A DNA stretch of 37,357 bases. Origin: an uncultured Collinsella sp. GTDB taxonomy: Bacteria > Actinomycetota > Coriobacteriia > Coriobacteriales > Coriobacteriaceae. Below are positions 25,392-33,712 of this stretch, piece after piece; within the stretch, counting starts at the first letter, position 1, and every line of letters starts with the position of its first letter. A program made the translations under genes and the position numbers. The DNA is taken from the NCBI GenBank assembly GCA_958435545.1, contig CAUBGU010000005.1:1-37357 (forward strand), read 5' to 3'. The notes below the pieces were generated by a model. The model saw only the letters and a list, made by a program, of their open reading frames with translations. It ran no database searches and was not told the DNA's origin.

Positions 25392-25394
25392 CCC

Positions 25395-26801
25395 CTATTC
25401 CATTTGCGATTTCGCCGCAGCGGCAAGCTGGGCCACATAGTCCTTAAACACGCGGCCGCGCTCCTCATAGCCCGAGAACTCATCGAACGAAGAGCAGGCA
25501 GGAGAAAGTAAGATCACGTCGCCACGGCTCGACAGCGAACGGGCGACGTCCACGGCATCGCGCAGGTCATCCGCCTGGGCGATATCCACGTCACCATCGA
25601 CATCGGCCTCGTCCATAGCGGCGGTAAAGCGCTCGCGCGCATCGCCAAAGCAAACGACCGAGCGCACGTTGTCCATAACGACGCGGGCAAAGTCCGCAAG
25701 CGGCGTACCCTTATCGTGGCCGCCGAGCAGCAAAATCACATCGTCGTCGGGAAACGCCGTCAGGGCCTTTTCGACTGCATCGGTGTTCGTTGCCTTGGAA
25801 TCGTTGACGTAGCGCACGCCATCGATCTCGCCACAGGGCTCAACGCGGTGCTCCAGCGGCTGGAACGATGCCAAACCACGGCAAATGCCCTCGGGATCGG
25901 CACCGACGGCCAAAGCAGCCGTGGCAGCACATAGGGCATTGATGACATTGTGATGGCCCGAGATCTTGAGCTCGGAAGTGGCGACAAGCTGAGTCTCGAC
26001 GCCCTTCAGGCGGACGACCAACTTGCCGTCGCGCACAAAGGCGGCGTCTGCACCCTCGGGCTCGTCAAAAGCGACCTTGCAGATGCGGCGGCCCGGCATG
26101 TAGATGTACTCATCGAACTCATGGATGCCGGCATCCTCAACGTCGATAACCACGAGGTCGTCGTCGACCATATTCTCGAACAACTTGATCTTGGCAAGCG
26201 CATAGTTCTTGTGGCTCTTGTGCCAGCCCAGGTGGTCGGGCGTGATGTTGAGCAGCACCGCCACGCGAGGATGAAGCTCGGCGGTCGTAGCAATCTGATA
26301 ACTCGACAGCTCGGCCACAAACCACTCATTATGTGCGCGGCCGTCGATCTCGTTCACGGGCGGCTCACCGATATTGCCGACGGCCACGCTGGCTTCACCG
26401 GCGGCCTTGAGCAGATAATCAGTCAGCGACGTGGTAGTTGTCTTGCCGTTGGTGCCCGTGATGGCAATCCAATTTTGGGGAGACAAGCGATAGGCAAACT
26501 CGGGCTCGCCCATAATCTGAGCGGCATGCTCACGCCCCGCCTTAAAGAAGGACGAGAACTCCGAAATACCCGGGCATGTCACGCACACGTCATAGGCGCC
26601 CTCGACCTGTTCGGCCCCATAGACAAACGACGCACCAGCAGCCTCGAGCGCACGCGTGGCGTCATTGGGCTCAGAGGTGCCGCCGCCATACACGGTAACG
26701 GCGCTTACGCGCTCGGGATGTGCCAGCGCCCAGCGGGCGACATCGAGACCGGATTTGCCCTGACCCAAAACGAGCAGGCTAAAGACATCAGCAAGAGGCA
26801 T
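25395..26801 (-). CDS. murD: MurD, UDP-MurNAc-L-Ala D-glutamate ligase
   Basis: A 468-residue Mur ligase. The N-terminal Rossmann piece is LLVLGQGKSGLDVARWAL, the ATP loop GTNGKTTTTS (116-125), and ELSSYQIATTAELHPRVAVLLNITPDHLGWH is the MurD-specific block. The C-terminal domain includes VNDSKATNTDAVEKAL and LLLGGHDKG, then LLSPACSSFDEFSGYEERG, the D-Glu site. It adds D-glutamate to UDP-MurNAc-L-Ala. ATG 26801 is 9 bp after mraY and has a weak ribosome site. Confidence 0.97.
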   Translation of the reverse strand: MPLADVFSLLVLGQGKSGLDVARWALAHPERVSAVTVYGGGTSEPNDATRALEAAGASFVYGAEQVEGAYDVCVTCPGISEFSSFFKAGREHAAQIMGEPEFAYRLSPQNWIAITGTNGKTTTTSLTDYLLKAAGEASVAVGNIGEPPVNEIDGRAHNEWFVAELSSYQIATTAELHPRVAVLLNITPDHLGWHKSHKNYALAKIKLFENMVDDDLVVIDVEDAGIHEFDEYIYMPGRRICKVAFDEPEGADAAFVRDGKLVVRLKGVETQLVATSELKISGHHNVINALCAATAALAVGADPEGICRGLASFQPLEHRVEPCGEIDGVRYVNDSKATNTDAVEKALTAFPDDDVILLLGGHDKGTPLADFARVVMDNVRSVVCFGDARERFTAAMDEADVDGDVDIAQADDLRDAVDVARSLSSRGDVILLSPACSSFDEFSGYEERGRVFKDYVAQLAAAAKSQME

Positions 26802-26810
26802 GAAAGACCA

Positions 26811-27830
26811 CTATCCCAACTGGAAGAACAAAGCAAGGCCAACGGCACCAAAGGCCGCAGCGATAATCCAAAAACGGATGACGACCTTGGTCTCGGCCCA
26901 GCCCTTCTTTTCGAAATGATGATGGATGGGCGCCATAAGGAAGACGCGCTTGTGCGTAAAGTGGAAGTAGACAACCTGAATCATGACCGACAGGGTCTCA
27001 ACGATAAACAGGCCGCCGATGATGAGGGAGACGACCTCGGTGTTGGTCATGATGGACGTGCAGGCAAACGCGGCGCCCAGGGCAAGCGAGCCGGTATCGC
27101 CCATAAAGATGCTCGCCGGATAGCAGTTGAACCACAGAAAGCCCAAGCAGGCACCGGCACACGCGGTGCAGAAGATGGACAGGTTCACGTCTCCGTGCAA
27201 AAACGCCATGGCAGCCATGGCGAGCATGGCGATCATGGAGGTGCCGCCAGCAAGACCGTCAAGGCCATCGGTCAGGTTCACGGCATTAGAAAGACCGGCG
27301 ATCATCAGCCAGCAAAAGACAATGTAGAGCCACGGGAACGAAAGGCCGCAGATGGTGGTCGAAAGAACACCGAGGTCAATCGTCAGGCCGCCGGGAAAAC
27401 GAATCTCGGGGGCGACGCCGCACCAGTTGACGGCAAGTACCGTAAAGGTGACACAGATAATGGTTAGGCCGATCATCTTGGCATGAGGCGTCAGACCGAG
27501 CGAGCGCCCGTGCGTAACGGAGGTCAGGTCGTCGATCAGGCCCAGCACGCCGGTCGCCAGCGTGGCGAGCAGCACGAGCACGAGCTCGGTGGTGAGCTTG
27601 CCCATCAGCAGGCAGGTCAGCGAGATCGCGACGAGGATGACAACGCCACCCATGGTGGGCGTTCCCTGCTTAACCAAATGACGCTTGGGGCCGTCGGCAC
27701 GAACCTGCTGGCCGATACCCTCGACCTTGAGCAGCTTGATCCACCACGGCATGAGCAGCAGCGCAATGGCAGCGGCGATGCCAAGCCCCAAAAAAGCCTG
27801 ATACGTTGGATACGAGGGATTGCCGAACAT
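26811..27830 (-). CDS. mraY: MraY, phospho-MurNAc-pentapeptide transferase
   Basis: A 339-residue membrane enzyme that makes lipid I from UDP-MurNAc-pentapeptide and undecaprenyl phosphate. The pattern KRHLVKQGTPTMGGVVIL, the DD-containing GLIDDLTSV (Mg site), NAVNLTDGLDGLAGG and the HHHFEKKGWAETKVVIRFW motif near residue 300 are all intact, with about ten membrane helices. ATG 27830 lies 3 bp after murF. Confidence 0.97.
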   Translation of the reverse strand: MFGNPSYPTYQAFLGLGIAAAIALLLMPWWIKLLKVEGIGQQVRADGPKRHLVKQGTPTMGGVVILVAISLTCLLMGKLTTELVLVLLATLATGVLGLIDDLTSVTHGRSLGLTPHAKMIGLTIICVTFTVLAVNWCGVAPEIRFPGGLTIDLGVLSTTICGLSFPWLYIVFCWLMIAGLSNAVNLTDGLDGLAGGTSMIAMLAMAAMAFLHGDVNLSIFCTACAGACLGFLWFNCYPASIFMGDTGSLALGAAFACTSIMTNTEVVSLIIGGLFIVETLSVMIQVVYFHFTHKRVFLMAPIHHHFEKKGWAETKVVIRFWIIAAAFGAVGLALFFQLG

Positions 27831-27833
27831 GGG

Positions 27834-29258
27834 CTAGCACACACCTTCCACAAAGCGGTCGAGCTCAACAAAACGGGAACCCTTGACCAGTACAACATCA
27901 TGTTTTTCAAGCGCGCCGCCCATGCGGTCGAGCACCTGCTGATAATCGGAGAACACCTGGATGTGGTCCTCGTCCATGCCCATCATGCGCGCGGCATCGG
28001 CCATAAGCTGGGCCAGCTCACCACCCACGCACGCCAGCATGTCGAGCTTCTTGGCGGCGGCATAGGCGCCCACGAGCTCATGCATGCGAGGAGCCTCATC
28101 GCCCATCTCGCCCATCTCGCCCAGGATCGCCATACGAGACCCCGTGCACGAAAGCGAGCACAGCAGATCGAGGCCAGCAGCCATAGATTCGGCACTGGCG
28201 TTATAGGAATCGTCGATGACGCGGGCACCGCTCTTGGCGCGCTTGATCTCCTGGCGGTGACCGGTGATCGTGAGGCCTCTAAAGGCAGCATCGATCTGCT
28301 CGGGCGTCACGCCCAGGCGATAGGCAACTGCGGCGGCCTTAACGGCATTTGGGACGGACTGCACGCCGGGGATGGCAAGCATGGTATCGGTCGTCTCACC
28401 CTGGCCAAAATCGAGCGTAAAGACCGGACGGCCCTCGTCATCAACACGAATGTCGCGGGCACGGACCTCATCATCGTCCGAGACGCCGGCCAGCATCACG
28501 TCGATACCAGCAGGCTGGGCGAACGTATCGCGAATGAACGGTGTATAGTCGTCCTCGCCGCCCAAAACCAGCAGCGGCAAGAAGTCGCCGGCGGCGCACA
28601 TACCCTGGACAATCTCGGCCTTAGCGCGGGCGATGTTCTCGCGGCTACCCAAAATGCCGATATGAGAGGTACCAATCTTGCTCACGATGGCAAGGTTGGG
28701 ATTGGCGGACTGGGACAGGCGCTCAATCTCGTGGAAATGGTTCATGCCCATCTCGAGCACCAGGACCTCGGTATCGGCCGGAGCGGAAAGCACCGTGAGC
28801 GGCATGCCGATCAGGTTATTGAAATTGCCCTTGGTGGCCCAGACACGATAGCGCTTGGCGAGCACGGCGGCGAGCACGTCCTTGGTCGTCGTCTTGCCGA
28901 TGGAACCGGTAATACCAACGACCAGGCAGCCAAGCTCCAGGCGGTACGCGTGCGCCAAACGCAGCAGAAACTCCTCGGGATCATCGGTCAGCAAGATGGC
29001 ACAGCCCTTGTCCTGCGCCAGCGAGACCAGCTCGGCCTCGGGCTCACGCGTCATCACGACGGCGCCGGCACCCGACTGGACGGCACGGGAAGCAAAATCA
29101 TTGCCGTCGACGTTTTCACCGGGAAAGGCGACGAAAATCGTCCCTTCCTCGACCTGACGCGAGTCGATAACGCACCCGCGGCATACCCGATCGGCTTCTC
29201 CCGTCACGGTTCGGGCCCCTGTTGCGGCCGCGAGGTTGTTGACGGCGATCTCTATCAT
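27834..29258 (-). CDS. murF: MurF, UDP-MurNAc-tripeptide D-Ala-D-Ala ligase
   Basis: A 474-residue Mur ligase that adds D-Ala-D-Ala to finish the pentapeptide. The N-terminal domain has DSRQVEEGTIFVAFPGENVDGNDF, the ATP loop is GITGSIGKTTTKD (115-127), and LVLEMGMNHFHEIERLSQSANPNLAIVSKIGTSHIG is the MurF block. VIDDSYNASAESMAAGL and LGEMGEMGDEAPRMHE mark the C-terminal domain. GGGGAGC precedes ATG 29258. The 127-bp gap to the PBP gene has a TACAAT-like hexamer but no confident promoter. Confidence 0.97.
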   Translation of the reverse strand: MIEIAVNNLAAATGARTVTGEADRVCRGCVIDSRQVEEGTIFVAFPGENVDGNDFASRAVQSGAGAVVMTREPEAELVSLAQDKGCAILLTDDPEEFLLRLAHAYRLELGCLVVGITGSIGKTTTKDVLAAVLAKRYRVWATKGNFNNLIGMPLTVLSAPADTEVLVLEMGMNHFHEIERLSQSANPNLAIVSKIGTSHIGILGSRENIARAKAEIVQGMCAAGDFLPLLVLGGEDDYTPFIRDTFAQPAGIDVMLAGVSDDDEVRARDIRVDDEGRPVFTLDFGQGETTDTMLAIPGVQSVPNAVKAAAVAYRLGVTPEQIDAAFRGLTITGHRQEIKRAKSGARVIDDSYNASAESMAAGLDLLCSLSCTGSRMAILGEMGEMGDEAPRMHELVGAYAAAKKLDMLACVGGELAQLMADAARMMGMDEDHIQVFSDYQQVLDRMGGALEKHDVVLVKGSRFVELDRFVEGVC

Positions 29259-29385
29259 TGCAGCTCCCCTGTAAACCTAATAATGCTATCGGCGTATTGT
29301 ATCCCAGCGCCGCGCATGCGTGGTGCAGGGCATGTGAACACCCCTCATATGGGACAACAAACCACGCCCCAAAGATTGTAACCCC

Positions 29386-31251
29386 CTACCTCGTGCGCGG
29401 GATACCCAGCACGTCGAGCGCGTTGGCCATAATGGACTGGAACGGCACCGCAGCGGCATCTGAACCGCTCGGCGTTCCGTCGAGCGTGATATAGCACAGT
29501 ACCTTGGGCGATTGTGCCGGTGCAAAGCCCATAAAGGACGACATGTAGTTCTCCTTGAGGTAGCCGCCGTTCTCGTCGGCACGTTCGGCCGTACCGGTCT
29601 TACCCGCCACGTCATAGCCGTCAACCGCGCCGCCAACGCCCGTTCCCTCGGACACGACCGTCTGCATGCACGATGTCACCTGGGATGCGGCGTCCTCAGA
29701 AATCGCGCGTTCGCCTTCGCCCCAGTCCTTCTCGTCGCCTTTGCTGGACTTATAGAAGTGCGGGGTCATCATCACGCCGCCGTTGGCGATGCCGCCCACG
29801 GCACGTGCAATCTCAATCGGCGAGACGGACAGCGCCTGTCCAAAGCTCATCGAGCCCAGCGTGGCGCCGTCATACTGGTCACGCTCCTTGACGATACCCA
29901 GGCTCTCGCCCGGAAAATCGACACCGGAGCTGTGACCGATGCCCCACTTGTCCACATAGGCGGCAAAGTCGTCGGCACCGATCTTGCGCCCCACCAGGAC
30001 AAAGCCCACATTGGACGAACGGCGCATCATCTCGCGCACATCCATGGTCATGCCATAGTCGCGCTTGTCGGCATCGGTAACGGTATCGTCGCCCACCTTG
30101 ATGCTCGCCGGCACCTCAAACGACGTACTCGATCGCACGACACCCAAGTCGAAGCCGGCGCCCGCCACGAGCGTCTTAAAGACCGAGCCGGGCTCGTAGG
30201 CGTCGGTGACCAGGCGCAAGTTCATATCCTCGGTCTTGGCGTTTTCCAGATCGGTCTGGTCGTAAGTCGGATACGAGCAGGCTGCCAAGATCTCGCCTGT
30301 CGTAGGATCGGTGACCAGCGCCGAGCCGTTCTTGGCCTTTGTCTTCTCGACAGCCTCTGCCAGGGCATCCTCGGCCGCTCGCTGGATATTGACGTCGAGC
30401 GTCGTCACGATATCAACGCCGTCGACCGCAGCCACCTTTTTATAGGCACCGCCCGCGATATAGCTGCCGTCCCTCGCGCGCTCGCGCACGAGAGAACCGT
30501 TCGTGCCGGTCAGAAGCTTGTTGTATTGCTTTTCGAGACCCGTCAAGCCGTCGTTGTCTACATTCACTACACCCAGCACCTGCGATGCCAGATTGCCGTA
30601 TGGATATACGCGCTTCATGGCCTGCTCAAAAAGCACGCCGGGCAGATTCTTCTTCTCCAGCGCCGCAGCATCGTCTTCGTCCACCTGGCGCTTGATATAC
30701 ACCCAGGTGCCATCGGACTCGACGAGCTTGCGGCAGGTCTTTTTATCGATTCCAGTTGCCTTGACCAGCGCCGACACCGCCTTGTCGACATCCTCGACAA
30801 GCTGCGGGTTCACGGCGATGTTGCGACATTCGACCGACGACGCCAGCACGTTGCCGTTGCGGTCGTAGATGGTGCCGCGTTTGGCATAGAGGGTCTGCGC
30901 AAGCAGGCGGCGCGCATCGGCACGCTCGCGCAGTTTATCGGCTTCGACAATTTGATAGTCGGCAAGGCGAAAGACGCCCAAGCCCAAGCCAAGCCCGATG
31001 AAGCCCATGACGGCTTTGCGGCGAGGCAGAGGCGCGCCTGTGAGCCATTCGGTCGACGAACTCTTGCGCGACCTGGTGTTATGCACTTGAGGGCCGCCCG
31101 AGCCGCGAAGTCGCGACGCCGGGTCGTTGCCACGGGACTGCCCGGCGTTGTAAGATTGCCGACCCGTTCCTTGATAACCAGAACGTCCCCGCGACGAGGG
31201 ACGTCCAGAACCGCGGCCCCCATCGGAACCGCGGCGATAGTCATTTGTCAT
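29386..31251 (-). CDS. ftsI: FtsI-type division transpeptidase (class B PBP)
   Basis: A 621-residue class B penicillin-binding protein. The cytoplasmic N-terminus is Arg/Gly/Ser-rich (1-78) and one membrane helix spans about 79-98. The dimerisation domain begins at RGTIYDRNGNVLASS (126-140). The transpeptidase domain has SVFK with nucleophile Ser356, SSN at 412-414 and KTG at 551-553. It crosslinks septal peptidoglycan with FtsW. It carries no PASTA repeats. The 17-bp spacing behind the ftsL-like gene and weak ribosome site suggest coupled translation. Confidence 0.95.
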   Translation of the reverse strand: MTNDYRRGSDGGRGSGRPSSRGRSGYQGTGRQSYNAGQSRGNDPASRLRGSGGPQVHNTRSRKSSSTEWLTGAPLPRRKAVMGFIGLGLGLGVFRLADYQIVEADKLRERADARRLLAQTLYAKRGTIYDRNGNVLASSVECRNIAVNPQLVEDVDKAVSALVKATGIDKKTCRKLVESDGTWVYIKRQVDEDDAAALEKKNLPGVLFEQAMKRVYPYGNLASQVLGVVNVDNDGLTGLEKQYNKLLTGTNGSLVRERARDGSYIAGGAYKKVAAVDGVDIVTTLDVNIQRAAEDALAEAVEKTKAKNGSALVTDPTTGEILAACSYPTYDQTDLENAKTEDMNLRLVTDAYEPGSVFKTLVAGAGFDLGVVRSSTSFEVPASIKVGDDTVTDADKRDYGMTMDVREMMRRSSNVGFVLVGRKIGADDFAAYVDKWGIGHSSGVDFPGESLGIVKERDQYDGATLGSMSFGQALSVSPIEIARAVGGIANGGVMMTPHFYKSSKGDEKDWGEGERAISEDAASQVTSCMQTVVSEGTGVGGAVDGYDVAGKTGTAERADENGGYLKENYMSSFMGFAPAQSPKVLCYITLDGTPSGSDAAAVPFQSIMANALDVLGIPRTR

Positions 31252-31268
31252 ACTCAGCTACCGTCTTG

Positions 31269-31739
31269 CTACCGAGCGGTCGCGGTCGCGTTGGCGCCCG
31301 CGGCTGCATCCTGCGAAAAGTCAAGTGTAACGCTCTCGCTGGGCTCCACCATGCCATAAGCGCCCGCAAGGTCGCGAATGCGCGTGTCGGCGCCATAGAC
31401 CGAATGCATGACCTCCAGGTCGGAGCTCTCATCGGTCGCCTTTTCGAGCGTGTTGGTAAGCTCGGCGTTGCTGTTGAGCACCTGGGCCGTAACGCCGGCG
31501 AGCGCCACGCGGGCGACGCCGATCGTCATGAAGATAGCCGCAATGATGCAAAACGTTTTAAGAACGCTCATGAAAACCGGGCTTACCGCCTGGTTTGCCT
31601 GACGGCCCGCGCCCGTGTAGACATCAAAGCGCGGCGTGCGCTGCTCACGGGGAGCAACGGGGGCCTGCGGCGTCTCACGATAGGCGGGCATGGCGTTCAT
31701 ATCATAGGCGAGTGCTGCGCTTGAAGTGTTGTAGCCCAT
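31269..31739 (-). CDS. FtsL-like bitopic division protein
   Basis: A 156-residue protein with a hydrophilic N-terminus (1-55), a single membrane helix about 56-83 (VLKTFCIIAAIFMTIGVARVAL), a short predicted coiled coil (ELTNTLEKATDESSDLE) and a Ser/Ala-rich tail. Sequence is not strongly conserved, but size, topology and position between rsmH and the PBP gene are those of FtsL. Such proteins pair with DivIC and FtsQ to activate FtsW-FtsI. GGGAGGC stands 9 bp before ATG 31739. Confidence 0.75.
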   Translation of the reverse strand: MGYNTSSAALAYDMNAMPAYRETPQAPVAPREQRTPRFDVYTGAGRQANQAVSPVFMSVLKTFCIIAAIFMTIGVARVALAGVTAQVLNSNAELTNTLEKATDESSDLEVMHSVYGADTRIRDLAGAYGMVEPSESVTLDFSQDAAAGANATATAR

Positions 31740-31829
31740 GATATGCCGCCTCCCATCCCGAGTACGTTGGTAGTGTGTTTAAGCTTCGTTTATGGTGCGA
31801 GCGGGAGGTCCAATATCGCGCGGTCGCGC

Positions 31830-32795
31830 CTACAGACGCTGCGCCACGCGGATTTTGGCTGATCTCGCCCGAGGGTTGCGCTCAACCTCATCAGGCTGGG
31901 CAACCAGGGGTTTGCGGGTGATGACCTTGAGTATCGGCACGTTGCCGCACACGCACACCGGAATCTCCGGCGGACACGTGCACCCCTGGCTCATCTCCTT
32001 AAAGTGGTTCTTTACGATACGGTCCTCGAGCGAGTGATACGAGATGACGCAGATACGTCCGCCCGGGTTGAGCCACCTGGTGGCGGCATCAAGCCCTCGT
32101 TCGAGCACATCGAGCTCGTGATTGACCTCGATGCGAATGGCCTGGAAACTTTTCTTGGCCGGGTGTCCACCATGCCGACGAGCGGCAGCCGGGATACCCG
32201 CCTTGATGATCTCGACAAATTGGCCGGTGGTTTCGATCGGTTCTTGCTCGCGGCGGCGCACGATCTCGCGCGCGATCTGCGAGGCGAACTTCTCTTCGCC
32301 GTAGACGCGTAGAATCCGGGCGAGGTCGTGTTCGTTATAGGTGTTGATGACCTCAGCTGCGTTTAAGGTGTTATTACCCGGATCCATCCGCATGTCCAAT
32401 GGGGCGTCCTCGTTATACGAAAAGCCCCTGCCAGGGATATCGAGTTGCGGCGACGAAACGCCCAAATCGAACAGGAAGCCATCGACCCCGGGCACCTCGG
32501 CCGAGCAAAGCAGCTCGTCCAAGTCGCCGAAGTTGCCCTTCAGCAGCTGGTGCGGAACGCCGGGAACCTCGCGGTCCAGACGGGCGCCAGCGGCCTCGAG
32601 GGCCATGTCGTCCTGATCGACGCCGAGCAAAAGGCCCGTCTCCCCCACCTGCGCGGCCATCTTTACCGAATGACCGGCACCGCCAAGGGTGCAATCGCAG
32701 ACAACGGAGCCGCTCTTTAGCCGCAGCGACTCAAGCACTTCGCCGAGCATGACAGGTTCATGCCGATATTCTTGTGTCAAGATCCCACGCTCCAT
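31830..32795 (-). CDS. rsmH: RsmH, 16S rRNA C1402 N4-methyltransferase
   Basis: A 321-residue SAM-dependent methyltransferase. The N-terminal YRHEPVMLGEVLESL leads into the SAM loop DCTLGGAGHSVKM. FDLGVSSPQLD, GRGFSYNEDAPLDMRMD, FQAIRIEVNHEL and ISYHSLEDRIVKNHF are all family blocks. A Cys cluster (CTCPPEIPVCVC) near residue 276 is found in many homologues. It modifies the ribosomal P site. ATG 32795 lacks a good ribosome site; a TTG at 32780 that gives TQEYRHEPVML is a reasonable alternative. Confidence 0.95.
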   Translation of the reverse strand: MERGILTQEYRHEPVMLGEVLESLRLKSGSVVCDCTLGGAGHSVKMAAQVGETGLLLGVDQDDMALEAAGARLDREVPGVPHQLLKGNFGDLDELLCSAEVPGVDGFLFDLGVSSPQLDIPGRGFSYNEDAPLDMRMDPGNNTLNAAEVINTYNEHDLARILRVYGEEKFASQIAREIVRRREQEPIETTGQFVEIIKAGIPAAARRHGGHPAKKSFQAIRIEVNHELDVLERGLDAATRWLNPGGRICVISYHSLEDRIVKNHFKEMSQGCTCPPEIPVCVCGNVPILKVITRKPLVAQPDEVERNPRARSAKIRVAQRL

Positions 32796-32815
32796 CCGTT
32801 ACCCGTGCCTTGCCC

Positions 32816-33250
32816 TTACGAGAAGAAGAGGTCCAGCAGGGCCTCATCGTCATCGTCCTCATCGGCCGCGGCGCGATCCCAAACCTCAAGGTGGTCGTAG
32901 TTGCCCACAACCGTGACCTCGCGGTCGAGGTTCGCCTGCTTGCGGAGAGACTCGGAAAGACCGATACGACCGGCACTGTCCACATCCATCGACGTGGTGC
33001 GCTTGTTGATCGCCCTCATGAGCTTCTGGTCATTAATGTCACGCGGGTTAAAACCCTCGTGGCCCTCACGACCCGCGAAGAGTCCTTCGACCCACTTATC
33101 GAAGGCCTCGGCAGAGAACACGTACAGAGCATCGACATCCAGGGCTTTGAACACGCGAACGTGCTCTCCAAGCTCCTCGCGAAGAGGTGCAGGCAGGGAC
33201 AGACGACCTTTTGCATCGAGATTGCGCTCGTATGCACCAGTCATTCCCAT
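32816..33250 (-). CDS. mraZ: MraZ, transcriptional regulator of the division cluster
   Basis: A 144-residue protein with two AbrB-type SpoVT domains, each carrying the DxxxR motif: DAKGR (12-16) and DSAGR (91-95). MraZ binds TGGGN repeats in front of its own gene and represses the cluster. An acidic tail (DEDDDDEALLD) follows. GGGAGGG lies 5 bp before ATG 33250; Met3 is an alternative. It is the first gene of the dcw run and lies 20 bp from rsmH. A run of TGGGN boxes lies just upstream of its promoter, consistent with autoregulation. Confidence 0.95.
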   Translation of the reverse strand: MGMTGAYERNLDAKGRLSLPAPLREELGEHVRVFKALDVDALYVFSAEAFDKWVEGLFAGREGHEGFNPRDINDQKLMRAINKRTTSMDVDSAGRIGLSESLRKQANLDREVTVVGNYDHLEVWDRAAADEDDDDEALLDLFFS

Positions 33251-33288
33251 GTGCGCCCTCCCCTCGGTTACTCAGATGGCACGTACGC

Positions 33289-33338
33289 GGGGAACCACCC
33301 CGCCTGTCGACGTCATTAATAATATGGGGAACCGCCCC
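33289..33338. promoter_or_regulatory. two GGGGYGGTTCCCC dyads around the mraZ transcription start
   Basis: On the minus strand GGGGCGGTTCCCC (33338-33326, inside the promoter spacer) and GGGGTGGTTCCCC (33301-33289, in the leader) are identical except one base, with centres 37 bp apart. Each is an inverted repeat of GGGG/CCCC around a conserved YGGTT. The regulator is unknown. Confidence 0.5.
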
Positions 33339-33347
33339 ATTTTTCAA
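33319..33347 (-). promoter_or_regulatory. sigma-70 promoter of the dcw cluster
   Basis: On the minus strand TTGAAA (33347-33342) and TATTAT (33324-33319) are spaced by exactly 17 bp. The start would fall near 33312, giving a leader of about 60 bases for mraZ. It is the best promoter seen in the window and the only one found between mraZ and ftsQ. Confidence 0.75.
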
Positions 33348-33393
33348 CACCTTTCCCCACCCCTTCCCCCACCCCGCCCCACTACTCCACCCA
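33335..33393 (-). promoter_or_regulatory. MraZ operator: series of TGGGN boxes
   Basis: Reading toward mraZ, TGGGT or TGGGG boxes end at plus positions 33389-33393, 33377-33381, 33367-33371, 33355-33359 and 33335-33339. Start-to-start distances are 12, 10, 12 and 20 bp, so the boxes are close to one helical face. The pair TGGGGCGGGGTGGGG matches the known TGGGN-N5-TGGGN architecture exactly. The last box lies in the -35/-10 spacer, as expected for repression. Confidence 0.65.
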
Positions 33394-33491
33394 CCATATA
33401 TTGCAAAACACCCCCAAGCATATGTTCGAAAACACAATATGTTGTGTTTACAGCAACAGCGGGATGCCACCTGTAGAACCACGCCCGCGAA

Positions 33492-33517
33492 CCTCAACCT
33501 TCAAGTTGACCTTGAGG
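33492..33517. promoter_or_regulatory. MerR-like dyad upstream of the dcw promoter
   Basis: CCTCAA and TTGAGG flank a centre that contains AACCTTCAAGTTGA, giving a 26-bp imperfect dyad of the kind bound by MerR-family proteins. It lies about 180 bp upstream of the mraZ start of transcription. No promoter hexamers at the right spacing are visible. Confidence 0.3.
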
Positions 33518-33611
33518 CGATTTTTACGTCCCTTTACACGCCGTTCACATCGCCCCCAAACTCCCCCGCCCGCGGTACACACGGCCCACCACCGCGTCGG
33601 TGTCTGGCGAA

Positions 33612-33681
33612 AAATGGGACGGGCCCCAGATTGCCCATGCGCGCAAAAGTGCGTCTCGGCAATCTGGGGCCCGTCCCATTT
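33612..33681. repeat. long palindrome after xerD (24-bp perfect arms)
   Basis: Positions 33612-33635 are the exact reverse complement of 33658-33681, around a 22-base loop, with GGGACGGGCCCC in the arms. On the minus strand the hairpin is followed by five T, so it could terminate xerD transcription. A separate perfect palindrome, ATATTTATAAATAT, lies next to it at 33683-33696. The design resembles the palindromes at 3213 and 8661, but the sequence differs. Confidence 0.8.
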
Positions 33682-33712
33682 AATATTTATAAATATGCAG
33701 GTCAGCGAGGTG

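Larger units (their letters stand above)
33251..33712. other. 462-bp gene-free control region between xerD and mraZ
   Basis: It holds, from the mraZ side, the leader with one dyad, the promoter, the TGGGN boxes, an AT-rich stretch (33394-33440), a MerR-like dyad and the xerD-side palindrome. No credible coding frame is present; one strand is strongly C-rich (33350-33390). Confidence 0.6.

Noticed and set aside
29259..29385. Internal promoter before murF
   Set aside because: A TACAAT hexamer is present on the minus strand but no acceptable -35 lies at 16-19 bp.
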